Positions 35,354 to 44,367 of a stretch of DNA of 64,000 bases are shown here, one piece after another. Source of the DNA: Paenibacillus lutrae (GTDB taxonomy: Bacteria; Bacillota; Bacilli; Paenibacillales; NBRC-103111); the NCBI RefSeq assembly GCF_009757775.1, contig NZ_RHLK01000002.1, forward strand, positions 502,113 through 566,112, given 5' to 3'. The notes below the pieces were generated by a model. That model saw nothing but the letters and a program-made list of their open reading frames with translations. It was not told the DNA's origin and did no database searches. Positions within the stretch are counted from its first letter, which is position 1, and the number at the start of each line of letters is the position of its first letter. The position numbers were made by a program, and so were the translations under genes.

Positions 35354-36292
35354 CTATATGAAGCCCTGAAATTCAGGGTCAAACTCATATTTCCGGCGGG
35401 CGGTCTCCTGCGCTTTCTCGTGCAGCTGAGCAGCGCGGTCATGATGCTCGCCGAGGAGGCGGCACAGTCTCAGTAGGCGCTCCCGGGGGAGATCATCCAC
35501 GAAATCATAGAGGAGTGAGGAATATTCGAAGACATACTCCTTTACACGCAGAGCGGCGGCAGCCACAAGTGCAAGGGTAGCGCGCCCTTCAATCATCCCG
35601 CCGATCTGGATGCGGTGCTTCATGACGTAATCCAGCGTATCTCGCTTAACCAGCTGCGGGCTGACTTTGCAAATTTCGTTCAAATAGTAAACAAAACTCG
35701 GCTCAAATTCGTCAGGAATAAGGGAGCTGAGTTCCAGCTCCATATCGCTGCGCAGAATGAACCGGTTCAGGCAGAATGCCTTCAGCACACGGATGTGATT
35801 GCCCGTGATCAGGAAGCCGATTTCGCGGAGCTTCTCGTAAGCCTCCTTGAAATTCTCCGATTCAATATCACTCGCGGCATCCTGCACATCGAGCAGCAGA
35901 CCTTCCCGGATGGCGAAACTCTCGCGCTGGAGAAGCTTCCGGAGCGTTACAAGCCGGAGCGTCTGTGAATAGCGCCTGCGCAGCAGCACGTACAAGACGA
36001 TCAGGAGGACGCCGCCGGCAATCGCAGCTGCCATCTGCTCGAAGGAGCGTGCCAGGAAGTAGGCGGCCAGCGATCCAGCGGCCATGAGCAGCAGATCCCG
36101 CTGGAGATTGCGCCTGAGAATGCCCCGCACAATATCGTGCACGGACAGGAACTTGCGCTGCGAGCCGCATTCGAGGCAGCTTTCATGCCAGAGAACGGAA
36201 TACGTTCCGCAACGCGAGCACTGTTTTAATCGTTCATAGGTATGGACGGTCTGAGTTGTGGGCCGAAGCAGTACCGGCATTTTATCGGTCAT
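35354..36292 (-). CDS. Zinc-ribbon protein with two membrane helices
   Basis: The 312-residue protein carries an N-terminal zinc ribbon (CSRCGTYSVLWHESCLECGS, four Cys), two adjacent membrane helices (LLLMAAGSLAAYFLA and AAIAGGVLLIVLYVLL, about 67-105) and a mainly helical C-terminal domain of about 200 residues. With the helices forming a hairpin, both ends would be cytoplasmic. Its ATG overlaps the stop codon of the small gene upstream (ATGA), so the two are coupled. It belongs to the minus-strand half of the tubulin/GTPase locus. I do not recognise a named family. Confidence 0.72.
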   Translation of the reverse strand: MTDKMPVLLRPTTQTVHTYERLKQCSRCGTYSVLWHESCLECGSQRKFLSVHDIVRGILRRNLQRDLLLMAAGSLAAYFLARSFEQMAAAIAGGVLLIVLYVLLRRRYSQTLRLVTLRKLLQRESFAIREGLLLDVQDAASDIESENFKEAYEKLREIGFLITGNHIRVLKAFCLNRFILRSDMELELSSLIPDEFEPSFVYYLNEICKVSPQLVKRDTLDYVMKHRIQIGGMIEGRATLALVAAAALRVKEYVFEYSSLLYDFVDDLPRERLLRLCRLLGEHHDRAAQLHEKAQETARRKYEFDPEFQGFI

Positions 36293-36435
36293 GGCTTCTC
36301 ACCGTTGTTAAGGCGGTTCATAAATTCAAGGTCAATGTCACTGGAAGACAGAGCTTTCCGCTTCGCGGCGGCCCAAGAAATCCACTGGGAGGCGACAAAG
36401 ATGACCAGAAGGGCAAGTGGGATAAAGGTCAGCAT
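36289..36435 (-). CDS. Small single-TM protein (48 residues) heading the minus-strand operon
   Basis: The minus-strand ATG at 36435 has AGGAG seven bases upstream. The product is one membrane helix (LTFIPLALLVIFVASQWISW) followed by a charged cytoplasmic tail (AKRKALSSSDIDLEFMNRL). The stop codon overlaps the start codon of the zinc-ribbon gene in an ATGA arrangement, which strongly supports translation. It is the first gene of the minus-strand operon. Function unknown; it may hold or regulate the larger membrane partners. Confidence 0.75.
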   Translation of the reverse strand: MLTFIPLALLVIFVASQWISWAAAKRKALSSSDIDLEFMNRLNNGEKP

Positions 36436-36647
36436 AAGAGTCTCCTAAACAATATTGTGCGTTACCCGGAATGACGCCTGGGGTCCGGTCCCCATATAAA
36501 GTGGAATTAACTGACTGAAAAAGTTAGAATGTGAAGTAGATATCCAAATATTCTACCACCTTTTACATTTTACTACAAAAGAAGCAGGACGGTGTCCCTA
36601 TACCGGGCTCCGCCGTGCAAACTATAAAGTTTTGGAGGAAGAAACCC

Positions 36648-38411
36648 GTGATAAACGTTAAAAAAATGACCCTTGGGGCCCTGGCCCTGCTTCTCGTGCT
36701 GCTGACGATTCCTGTCGCTGCTATAGCCGCACCGGCAGCTACCGATACGAAGATTGATGCGGTGCTCACGACAGACGTCAGTACTTCTATGAACGAAAGC
36801 GACGTCAATAAAGTTAGTTATGAAGCGATGAAAATGTTTGTTGATATGGCATCGGTGTCGGGAGATAAGATCGGTGTCGTGGCTTATACCGACCAGATTC
36901 TCAGAGAGAAGGCTCTGCTGAAGATAGGCAGCGCCGAGGACAAACAGAACCTCAAAACCTTCATTGACCAGCTGACCCGGGGGCCTTATACGGATATCGC
37001 GGTCGGCCTGGATGAAGCTGTGAAGGTACTGGAGTCAGGGTCCGAGAAGGATCATGTCCCGATGATCGTCCTCCTGACCGACGGCAATAACTCACTGAAT
37101 CCGTCCAAGACCCAAGAGCAGTCGGATAAGGTGCTGAGTGCCGCCATCCAGAAGGCCAAAGACAAGGGTTACCCGGTGTACACAATCGGGCTTAATGCCG
37201 ACGGCAAGCTCAACAAAGATAAGCTGCAGAAAATTTCCGATGAAACGGGCGGCAAGCTGTTTGTTACCAGTACAGCGGATAAACTGCCCCAGATTCTGAG
37301 TGAGATCTATGCCAGTCATTTGAAGCTTAGAGTTGTTCCGCTTAACGGGTTTACGGCAAACGGCCAGTTTCAGGATGTGGCGGTGAATATTCCCAACGGC
37401 AGTGTGCTTGAAGCGAATATTTCGATTATGTCGTCCCAGCCTGTAGAGGTGAAGCTTGTCGATCCGGCGGGCAAGGAGCAGAACATTCCATCGGATAAAA
37501 TCGTCTATACCTCGTCTAGCGCGTATTCGCTCATTAAAATTCTGAATCCGACGCAGGGCGACTGGACACTCAAAGTCAAAGGCGTTCCGCAGGAAAAGAT
37601 TGATATCAATCTGGTTTATAATTATGATTTGCAGGTTGTCATGGACCCTCTCGTGTCCAAAACATATAAGGCCGGTGATGGAGTATCCATTAAAGCGCAT
37701 CTGGAATCCGGCGGACAGAAGGCAGCGGATGCGGAGCTGTACAAGGATGCCAAAGCGGCGCTGATTGTGACCGACACCGATACGAATAAAACGTCGGAGG
37801 TTCCGCTTAAGATTTCGGATAAGGGGATCGAAGGGTCCTGGAAGGTTGCGGACGCTCATTCCTACGAACTGAAGGTTAAGGTGGAGAACACAAACTTCTC
37901 GCGTGAATCTAGGCCCGTAGTACTGAATGCCAAAGGCGGAAGTGCTGCGGCTCCGGCTCCGGGCGGCGACCAGGGCAAGGAAGGGACGAATTGGGTCACA
38001 ACCGGTTCGTGGATAGCCGGCCTGCTTGTTCTGGTAATCGGGGCGCTGTTCGCGCTTGCCTACTGGAAGAAAGCGAACAAAGGATTCTTCGGTCAAGTGG
38101 TCCTGGAAATCAAGGACGAGGAGACGGGAGAGCGTACGAATCCTCAGTACAAGAAGCTCAATGCGTTCAAGGGGAAGGTGCAGCTGCACCAGCTGCTGTC
38201 GCTGGCTCCCGAGTTTGCCGAGACCAAGGGCATTGTATTCAAGCCGGGTCCCGGCGATACTCTTATCATGTATAATCAGTCGGACTGCACGATAGAGAAG
38301 GGCGGCCGGGTCTTTGACGCTTCGCAGGGCAAGGAAGTCAAGAAGAACGACCGGATCCGGATTACACTTCAGAACGTGAACAAGTCCATATCATTGGAGT
38401 ATTTAAAATAA
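36648..38411 (+). CDS. VWA-domain protein, outside VWA and cytoplasmic tail
   Basis: I place the start at the GTG at 36648, eight bases after GGAGGA; a GTG at 36615 is in frame but lacks a ribosome site. The 587-residue protein has a signal peptide (to about residue 29) and a VWA domain with an intact MIDAS (DVSTS at 43-47, the Thr in GPYTDIAVGLDEAVK and Asp in VLLTDGNNS). Ig-like beta domains follow (about 225-430), then a linker, a TM helix (about 451-472) and a cytoplasmic domain of about 110 residues ending in RIRITLQNVNKSISLEYLK. It could signal a ligand outside to the GTPase and tubulin-like proteins inside. It is the first gene of the plus-strand operon. Confidence 0.82.
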   Translation: MINVKKMTLGALALLLVLLTIPVAAIAAPAATDTKIDAVLTTDVSTSMNESDVNKVSYEAMKMFVDMASVSGDKIGVVAYTDQILREKALLKIGSAEDKQNLKTFIDQLTRGPYTDIAVGLDEAVKVLESGSEKDHVPMIVLLTDGNNSLNPSKTQEQSDKVLSAAIQKAKDKGYPVYTIGLNADGKLNKDKLQKISDETGGKLFVTSTADKLPQILSEIYASHLKLRVVPLNGFTANGQFQDVAVNIPNGSVLEANISIMSSQPVEVKLVDPAGKEQNIPSDKIVYTSSSAYSLIKILNPTQGDWTLKVKGVPQEKIDINLVYNYDLQVVMDPLVSKTYKAGDGVSIKAHLESGGQKAADAELYKDAKAALIVTDTDTNKTSEVPLKISDKGIEGSWKVADAHSYELKVKVENTNFSRESRPVVLNAKGGSAAAPAPGGDQGKEGTNWVTTGSWIAGLLVLVIGALFALAYWKKANKGFFGQVVLEIKDEETGERTNPQYKKLNAFKGKVQLHQLLSLAPEFAETKGIVFKPGPGDTLIMYNQSDCTIEKGGRVFDASQGKEVKKNDRIRITLQNVNKSISLEYLK

Positions 38412-38446
38412 AATCAAAAATATAAGAACCATGGGGGGCTTATTCC

Positions 38447-41400
38447 ATGAAAGCAACAGTCAGGGAACATATTCAACAGCTTGACGTTTCACTCGGAGGC
38501 GGCATCATCAGTGATAAAATCCGTGTCGATACCATCGACAACCCGATGCTCGTCATCGGGCTCGGGGGTACCGGAATCGACGCGCTTCTGCGTCTGAAAT
38601 ACCAGATTAACCGCAGATTCAAACTGCCGGAAGATCCTTTTACCAAGAAAAAGAAGGAAAAGCCGAATAACGTAGAATTTCTTGCCCTCGAAACCAATGA
38701 ACATGACCGCAATAAGAAATACAAGGGGATCGGGCTTGACCCGTTGACTGAATTCGTCCTGTTGTCCAATCCGGAAATCGGCAGCGTTCTTCAGAACCGC
38801 AGTATTCTGGAGCCTTACATCAAGGAATGGCTTTCCCCGGAGCTGACGATTACAGACGGGATCAACGGTGCATCGGGTGTCCGCCAGGCGGGCCGTCTGC
38901 TGTTGTTCACCAAGATCGTCCAAGTTGTACAAACGATTGAACGCAAAATCAAAACGCTCTCGGTCGGCACGAACAAGAAGCTAATGGTGTTCATACTGAC
39001 CGGATTGTCCGGCGGTACGGGAAGCGGCTGCTTCCTCGATATCTCTTATATCGTACGCGGTATTATGGAACGTGACTACGGCTCTGCCGGCGTCGATAAA
39101 GTCAGCCTGCTCGGCTATCTGTTCACCCCGGATGTGAACTTGGCGAACAAGAGTCTGACGGAGCATTCCCGGGAGTATATCAAGAAGAACGGATATGCCG
39201 CGCTGAAGGAACTCGACTACTGGATGAACGTAGACGAGCGTACGGAGCGCTTCAAGCAGCAGTATGCGAATATCCTGACGGTCAATTCGCCTATGCCTCC
39301 CTATAATCTCGCCCATCTGATCTCGGCCACGAATTTGGAAGGCAAACTGCTCGACAACGCTTACGATTATTGCATGAACGTTACGGCAGAGAACATTACG
39401 AACTTCATGGCAAGTGAAGATAAGCAGTCAGGCGAAGAATTCGCCATCCATGACTATATCAGCAACATCCGTACGAACATCAACCAGATGCCTAAGGCGT
39501 ACGCAGCCAACTATCAGTACAACATTCTGGGCGCTTCGTCTGCGGTGCTGCCCATTGAGGAAATGACGACTTATCTGGCCTATAAGGTTTTCCAGCGGAT
39601 GGATAAAATGTTCGAAGCGGGTCCTTCCCAGGAAGAAGTCGAGAAGCTGGCGCACAAGCTGGCCATTGATCCCGACTCTCTGCACCGGGAATTCGACAAG
39701 CGCGTGCCGGAGCCGCTGCCGGGCTATCAGAACAGCGAACGGCTGAGCTACGCGAATGTAGTCAAGCAGCAGGTTGTAAACATCGATACCGAACTGGAGC
39801 AGAGTTTCCTCTCCCGGGCGCGCGAAGAGTATATCAAATCACGCAAGCAGCTGCCGGGTCAGGTGAAAGAAGCTTTCTCCGAGCAAGTGACCAAGATCTT
39901 CCGGAATCCGGAGCAGGGACCGTTCTATGTCTCGCGTATTATTTTGCAGGACAAAGGATTCTGCCTGCTGAAGCTGCTCTCTTCTTATATTGAAGCGCTC
40001 AAGGAGAGCATCTATCGTGTGCCGCGCGATATTCAGTCGGCCGAAGAAAATTCAGAGCAGAAAATGGCCGAAGCGCGCAGTGCGTTCATTTCCAAAGACC
40101 GCAAAAAGGATGCCTATATCGAAGCCAAAATTCAGGAATATTTGCTGCACGCCGACCGTGAGCGGATGGAGCAGATGGTGGAATTCTACGAGGATTTATA
40201 TAACCTGATCAATCAGGAGAATTCACGCATTTATACGGTGTTTACCGAGCTGCTTGGCGAGCTTAACAAGATTTTCGAGAAGAACGGCGACATTCTGACC
40301 CGCGGTGACGAAGAGATCGACCACAAAGGGAACCGGACGTATTACTGGAACGTAGTCAGTGTGCCGGATATCGCGAAGCTGATCGGACAAGTGACGGAGG
40401 AAAGAAATGCGGATGAGCTGATCCGGGACTTTACGAATGAGCTGCTTGTCAAATCGAATCAGTGGATTAAAGAGCAGGAAGTGGATGTCATCGGCTCGGT
40501 TTCCGAGTTCCTGACCGATCATTTCGGAGAGCTGATTACGAAGTCGATGGAAGAATATCTCGTCATCAAATACGGGCATGAAGATTCCATTGAGAAGCTT
40601 GTGGAGGGCCGTATTGCGAATCGCCTGTATGAAGAGGCGAAGCCGGTGTTCCATTTGACGAACAGCTCTGGTCACTTCAACTTCCCTTCTTGGGGTTTCG
40701 TGTCCGTCCCTGTAGGGGCGCCGAATATTTTCAAGGGAATCCGGAACTTCCAGGATAATGCGATTGCGAACTCCCGTTTTACGATCAAAGAAAGCCAAGT
40801 GAAGAACCGGATTTTCTGGCTGAACACACAGAACGGGATTCCGCTTTTCCTGTACACGCCTCTGCGGGTCTATGAGGAAAGCTACGAAAGAACCATTCTG
40901 GAGCCGGAAGGCATCGGACGTCACCTAGTGCAGACAGACCGGGTCAACTGGACGTATCTGCCTTCGCCGATTCCAGAGAAGTCATGGGGCGAGACGTATG
41001 ATAACGGCCGCGTCAAATCGTACAATGCGCAAGTCCGCGGATTGTTCGACCGTGCGGCGGCGTACGGCGCCGTCCGTCTGAAGGGCGAAGACAGCGGGAC
41101 GATTAACCGCTACGAAAGCATATGGACGAAGCCGTTCGATGTGGAGAAGCATATTGCGTCATACAATTTGCAGCTGAATACGCAGCGTCCTAACTTCGGA
41201 GAGCTGCAGCGCTGCGTGAACGAGCTCAGAACAATCGTTCAGAATGGCCTCGAGATCGAGCGCACGAAGGACATATTCGGCAGTGTGAACGAGGAGATGG
41301 CGAAGGAGAATCTGATCCGTTCCCCGGAGCTGCTGAAGCAGGTAAGAGACGAGGTACGCAAGTACGACAGTATTGTGCGTAAAATCGAGGAGCTGGAGAT

Positions 41401-41836
41401 GGCGCTGAGCTCGTACAAAGATGAAGAGAAGTTCATCGCCCAGTTCATCGAAGCGATGTATACGTCCACGATTGCCAAGAAAGGCGCCCTGTACGTGTAC
41501 GACCATGACGGGGATGAGGATCCGTGGGAAGCGTTTGTGAATCTGATGCAGACCAATAAATTCGTCGAGTATGAGATTTACAGCAAAATGCGCGAACTGG
41601 ACGCGAAGAAGCAAGCCATGCTGCAGCGCAAAGCTTCGAAACGGAGCCAGCAGATGATTGCTTCCGAAGATATTGAAGCGCTCGTGGAAACACTCCGCTC
41701 AATGAGTGTCTCCTACCAGGAGACAAAATCGTCGCTTGACTATGACCGTTCGGAGTATGAGAACGGAGAAGAGCTGTACCAGTTCTATAAGCAGGTAGCC
41801 GGCAAAGTGAACGATATGGTGAAAAGCCTCCGGTAA
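38447..41836 (+). CDS. Large tubulin/FtsZ-like GTPase (PF13809 type)
   Basis: The 1129-residue protein opens with the tubulin-superfamily nucleotide fold: MLVIGLGGTGIDALLRLK (GLGGTG at 38-43) and the T4/tubulin signature GLSGGTGSGCFLDIS (186-194, equal to GGGTG[ST]G of FtsZ). It has EFLALETNEHD as the strand between them. The region after about residue 450 is long, helical and coiled, with many charged residues, and has no membrane helix. This architecture is that of the Tubulin_2 family of large bacterial tubulin-like proteins. Nucleotide-dependent assembly at the membrane is a reasonable expectation. The next gene lies 112 bp downstream, across a long hairpin. Confidence 0.83.
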   Translation: MKATVREHIQQLDVSLGGGIISDKIRVDTIDNPMLVIGLGGTGIDALLRLKYQINRRFKLPEDPFTKKKKEKPNNVEFLALETNEHDRNKKYKGIGLDPLTEFVLLSNPEIGSVLQNRSILEPYIKEWLSPELTITDGINGASGVRQAGRLLLFTKIVQVVQTIERKIKTLSVGTNKKLMVFILTGLSGGTGSGCFLDISYIVRGIMERDYGSAGVDKVSLLGYLFTPDVNLANKSLTEHSREYIKKNGYAALKELDYWMNVDERTERFKQQYANILTVNSPMPPYNLAHLISATNLEGKLLDNAYDYCMNVTAENITNFMASEDKQSGEEFAIHDYISNIRTNINQMPKAYAANYQYNILGASSAVLPIEEMTTYLAYKVFQRMDKMFEAGPSQEEVEKLAHKLAIDPDSLHREFDKRVPEPLPGYQNSERLSYANVVKQQVVNIDTELEQSFLSRAREEYIKSRKQLPGQVKEAFSEQVTKIFRNPEQGPFYVSRIILQDKGFCLLKLLSSYIEALKESIYRVPRDIQSAEENSEQKMAEARSAFISKDRKKDAYIEAKIQEYLLHADRERMEQMVEFYEDLYNLINQENSRIYTVFTELLGELNKIFEKNGDILTRGDEEIDHKGNRTYYWNVVSVPDIAKLIGQVTEERNADELIRDFTNELLVKSNQWIKEQEVDVIGSVSEFLTDHFGELITKSMEEYLVIKYGHEDSIEKLVEGRIANRLYEEAKPVFHLTNSSGHFNFPSWGFVSVPVGAPNIFKGIRNFQDNAIANSRFTIKESQVKNRIFWLNTQNGIPLFLYTPLRVYEESYERTILEPEGIGRHLVQTDRVNWTYLPSPIPEKSWGETYDNGRVKSYNAQVRGLFDRAAAYGAVRLKGEDSGTINRYESIWTKPFDVEKHIASYNLQLNTQRPNFGELQRCVNELRTIVQNGLEIERTKDIFGSVNEEMAKENLIRSPELLKQVRDEVRKYDSIVRKIEELEMALSSYKDEEKFIAQFIEAMYTSTIAKKGALYVYDHDGDEDPWEAFVNLMQTNKFVEYEIYSKMRELDAKKQAMLQRKASKRSQQMIASEDIEALVETLRSMSVSYQETKSSLDYDRSEYENGEELYQFYKQVAGKVNDMVKSLR

Positions 41837-41854
41837 GGCGGCATAAGAGAAAAA

Positions 41855-41923
41855 GATACGGCAGAGGGTGTTAACAGCAGCGGGACGGCTCAGATCTATA
41901 TGACCGTCTCGCTCTGCCGTATC
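41855..41923 (+). other. Long structured hairpin inside the operon
   Basis: GATACGGCAGAG (41855-41866) and CTCTGCCGTATC (41912-41923) are perfect 12-bp arms. Inside, AGCGGGACGG can pair with CCGTCTCGCT (one G-U), partly competing with the outer stem. No T run follows, and the next gene's ribosome site begins eight bases after the stem. It is placed to act in attenuation, processing or translational control. Confidence 0.65.
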
Positions 41924-41948
41924 GTCCTTAGAAAGGAGCATGAGAATC

Positions 41949-44315
41949 ATGCGGGAGAAGTTGGTGGCGTTCGCAAACGAATATGCCGCGGCAACAGACA
42001 GCACGGGACTTATCGGAGATGAACAGCGCAGCATTCACCATCCGCTCGTTTTTCTGTTCCTGGGCGATACGTCGGCGGAAGCCCTTCATGAAATGGTGGA
42101 AATCAACCGCCGCAGGTGGGATAACAGTGCGGGGGTGGTTTACCTTCATATAGGATCGAAGCCGGTAGAGAAAGATTTGGGAGACAACGTATACGTCTGG
42201 ACCCTTCCTGAAGTGCCGGAGAATGCGAGAACGGTAAGACCGGATACTCAGCGCAGTTTCCATAACGACCAAGAGAAACTGCTGGAGCTTAATGTGCTGC
42301 TGCGCAGAATGAACAGCCGGATTTCGGAATACGGCCGGGTGTACTCGAATTTACAGAGGTTGAACGTGGCTGTCGTTACACGGCTGGATGACCCGGGCAG
42401 CGTGCTGGTGCCGGAGCTGACCGCCCTGATGGAGACAATCTTCGGCGAGCATTTCCGCTCTGTAATCGTGGATCTGTACGGCCTGCTGGAGGAGAAACAG
42501 GTTGGCGAAGCGTTTGCTCTGAGGGCCTCCCTCAGCTTCAGCTTCCTGCGGGAGCTCGATGTTCTCCAGAGCCGGGATTACCATTATTCCGGTCCGCTTC
42601 AGGTGACGGGCGAAGGCATTACCTTACCGGCCGAGCACGGGCCCGCTCCTTTGTTTGATACCGTTTATCTGCTGAGCGACAAAGATGAACGGGGGATCTT
42701 CACCGAAAGCGGGATCCGCAGCAGCTGCGAAACGATCGCTTCACTGAACCTGCTCAAGTACCGGAATGTCCGGGACGAGAAGGATTCCTTGAAGCAGGGC
42801 GCTTATAACCATCAGCATTTCAAGCAGAATGTAGCGCCGCCGGGCGAAGAAGGCGGAGGCTACGCATCTGCCGGATATGCGAGGGTCAGCCGGCCGAATC
42901 AGGCGATCGCTCTGACCGTGCTGTATCACCTGTACCGCCATGTGCGCGGGCGGATGGAGGAACAGTGCGCGGGCGGGGCGCGCGCACTGCCGGACTTGCT
43001 GCGGATGGAGCCGCAGCTGTGGGACCGCGCGATAGACGCGGTACTGCCGGAGCGGGAGAAGGCGGCGGATGAGATGTACGGCTTGATGCATGAGCCGGTT
43101 TCATACGGCCAGCTGAAGTCGATGACGCTCAAGGAGGCTGAGTCGGCTCTCTACGGCAGCGCAGCGGGCTTGTTCTTTGACATGAACGTCAAAGACAAGG
43201 CGGTGCAAGCATTCGCCGACCAGAATTTCGCGAAGAGGCTGGAGAAGCTTCTGCTGGAGCGCGTGGTAGCCGAGCCGACGTACGGGTATTGTGCCGTCAG
43301 AACGTGGCTGTCTGACGAGAGCAGTTCCGGCCTGCTCGGCGAACTGCGCCAGCACTTGAGAGATGCTGCAGCGCGTGCCGACGCTGTGCGGGGCGAGCTG
43401 GAAAGCTTTTACGGGGAAAGAGTGGACCGTCAGCCCTTCTCCAAAGGCTCTCTCTTCGGATTTAAGTCGGATAAAGCTTCGGTGAAGAACTTTATCCGCT
43501 ATTTACTCGATGAAGTGTACGGGATGAAGCGGGATCTGCTTTTCCTGGAATTGAAGCAGAAGCTGATGTCGTTGTATCTGGATGTTCTGGAAGATATGCG
43601 CGAACGCGCCAAGCTGGCTGTCGACAAGATGGACCGTCTGGAGAAGCTGCTGCTGGATACGAGCCGCAGCGGAATCTCGGCTGCCCGTGATTATCTGGGA
43701 CGCAACATCAACGAATATTATGAGCACGTCGTGAAGCAGATTGCGGCAGAGATGGAAGGGCGCCGGGAGGCGCGGTTTTATTACGACGACCGGTTCCTCG
43801 GCAATGTGTCCGTTCAGATTGATGAAGATACCGGGCAATGGCTGGAGAAGCTGATGGCGATGGCGCGCAGGGATGTGCTCGTCCACCCGCTGTTCCATCA
43901 ATCGTTCGAGGATGAACTGCTTCAGCGGGCTAATGTCGCCGCAAGCTATGACAACCAGGATGTGTTGTCGAAGGAAGACCTTTTCCGCGACCTCTACGTA
44001 ACCCTGGAGAACGAAGCGGCGATCCGCACGGATGTGTACCATTCTACCCACCGGAACCGTCACGAAGAGAAATATTTTTTCGGCGATGCGGGGAGTGAAT
44101 TTATCCAGTACGCGTTCGCTGTGGACGGGGGGAGCCGCACTTATAAGCTCGGCTGTGTTCATGAGAACAAACCCGGAGGGATCGAGAAGCTGCGCTTGAT
44201 GGGCGGCTTCCGGCTGGATGATCTGATGGTTTACCGCAACGGCCGGCGTTATTATGAGACGTACCTGGAGAACGGTTACTCGTTTCACGGGATGAGCATG
44301 CCGGAGGAGACATAA
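41949..44315 (+). CDS. Large helical cytoplasmic protein of the tubulin/GTPase locus
   Basis: The start is the ATG at 41949 with AAAGGAG ten bases upstream; an ATG at 41940 is too close to that site. The 788-residue product has a Rossmann-like first part (about 1-260: HHPLVFLFLGDTSAEALHEM, LNVAVVTRLDD, PLFDTVYLLSDKDERG), resembling a degraded tubulin-like or nucleotide-binding fold. Helical, coiled domains and a short beta end follow. No membrane helix is seen. I do not recognise the family with certainty; its place directly after the tubulin-like gene and its strand pattern suggest a partner or divergent relative of it. Confidence 0.68.
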   Translation: MREKLVAFANEYAAATDSTGLIGDEQRSIHHPLVFLFLGDTSAEALHEMVEINRRRWDNSAGVVYLHIGSKPVEKDLGDNVYVWTLPEVPENARTVRPDTQRSFHNDQEKLLELNVLLRRMNSRISEYGRVYSNLQRLNVAVVTRLDDPGSVLVPELTALMETIFGEHFRSVIVDLYGLLEEKQVGEAFALRASLSFSFLRELDVLQSRDYHYSGPLQVTGEGITLPAEHGPAPLFDTVYLLSDKDERGIFTESGIRSSCETIASLNLLKYRNVRDEKDSLKQGAYNHQHFKQNVAPPGEEGGGYASAGYARVSRPNQAIALTVLYHLYRHVRGRMEEQCAGGARALPDLLRMEPQLWDRAIDAVLPEREKAADEMYGLMHEPVSYGQLKSMTLKEAESALYGSAAGLFFDMNVKDKAVQAFADQNFAKRLEKLLLERVVAEPTYGYCAVRTWLSDESSSGLLGELRQHLRDAAARADAVRGELESFYGERVDRQPFSKGSLFGFKSDKASVKNFIRYLLDEVYGMKRDLLFLELKQKLMSLYLDVLEDMRERAKLAVDKMDRLEKLLLDTSRSGISAARDYLGRNINEYYEHVVKQIAAEMEGRREARFYYDDRFLGNVSVQIDEDTGQWLEKLMAMARRDVLVHPLFHQSFEDELLQRANVAASYDNQDVLSKEDLFRDLYVTLENEAAIRTDVYHSTHRNRHEEKYFFGDAGSEFIQYAFAVDGGSRTYKLGCVHENKPGGIEKLRLMGGFRLDDLMVYRNGRRYYETYLENGYSFHGMSMPEET

Positions 44316-44367
44316 CCGGTAAGTCATTTTATATCTATAGAAGAATTGAGTAAAAGGGGGGAGAACG

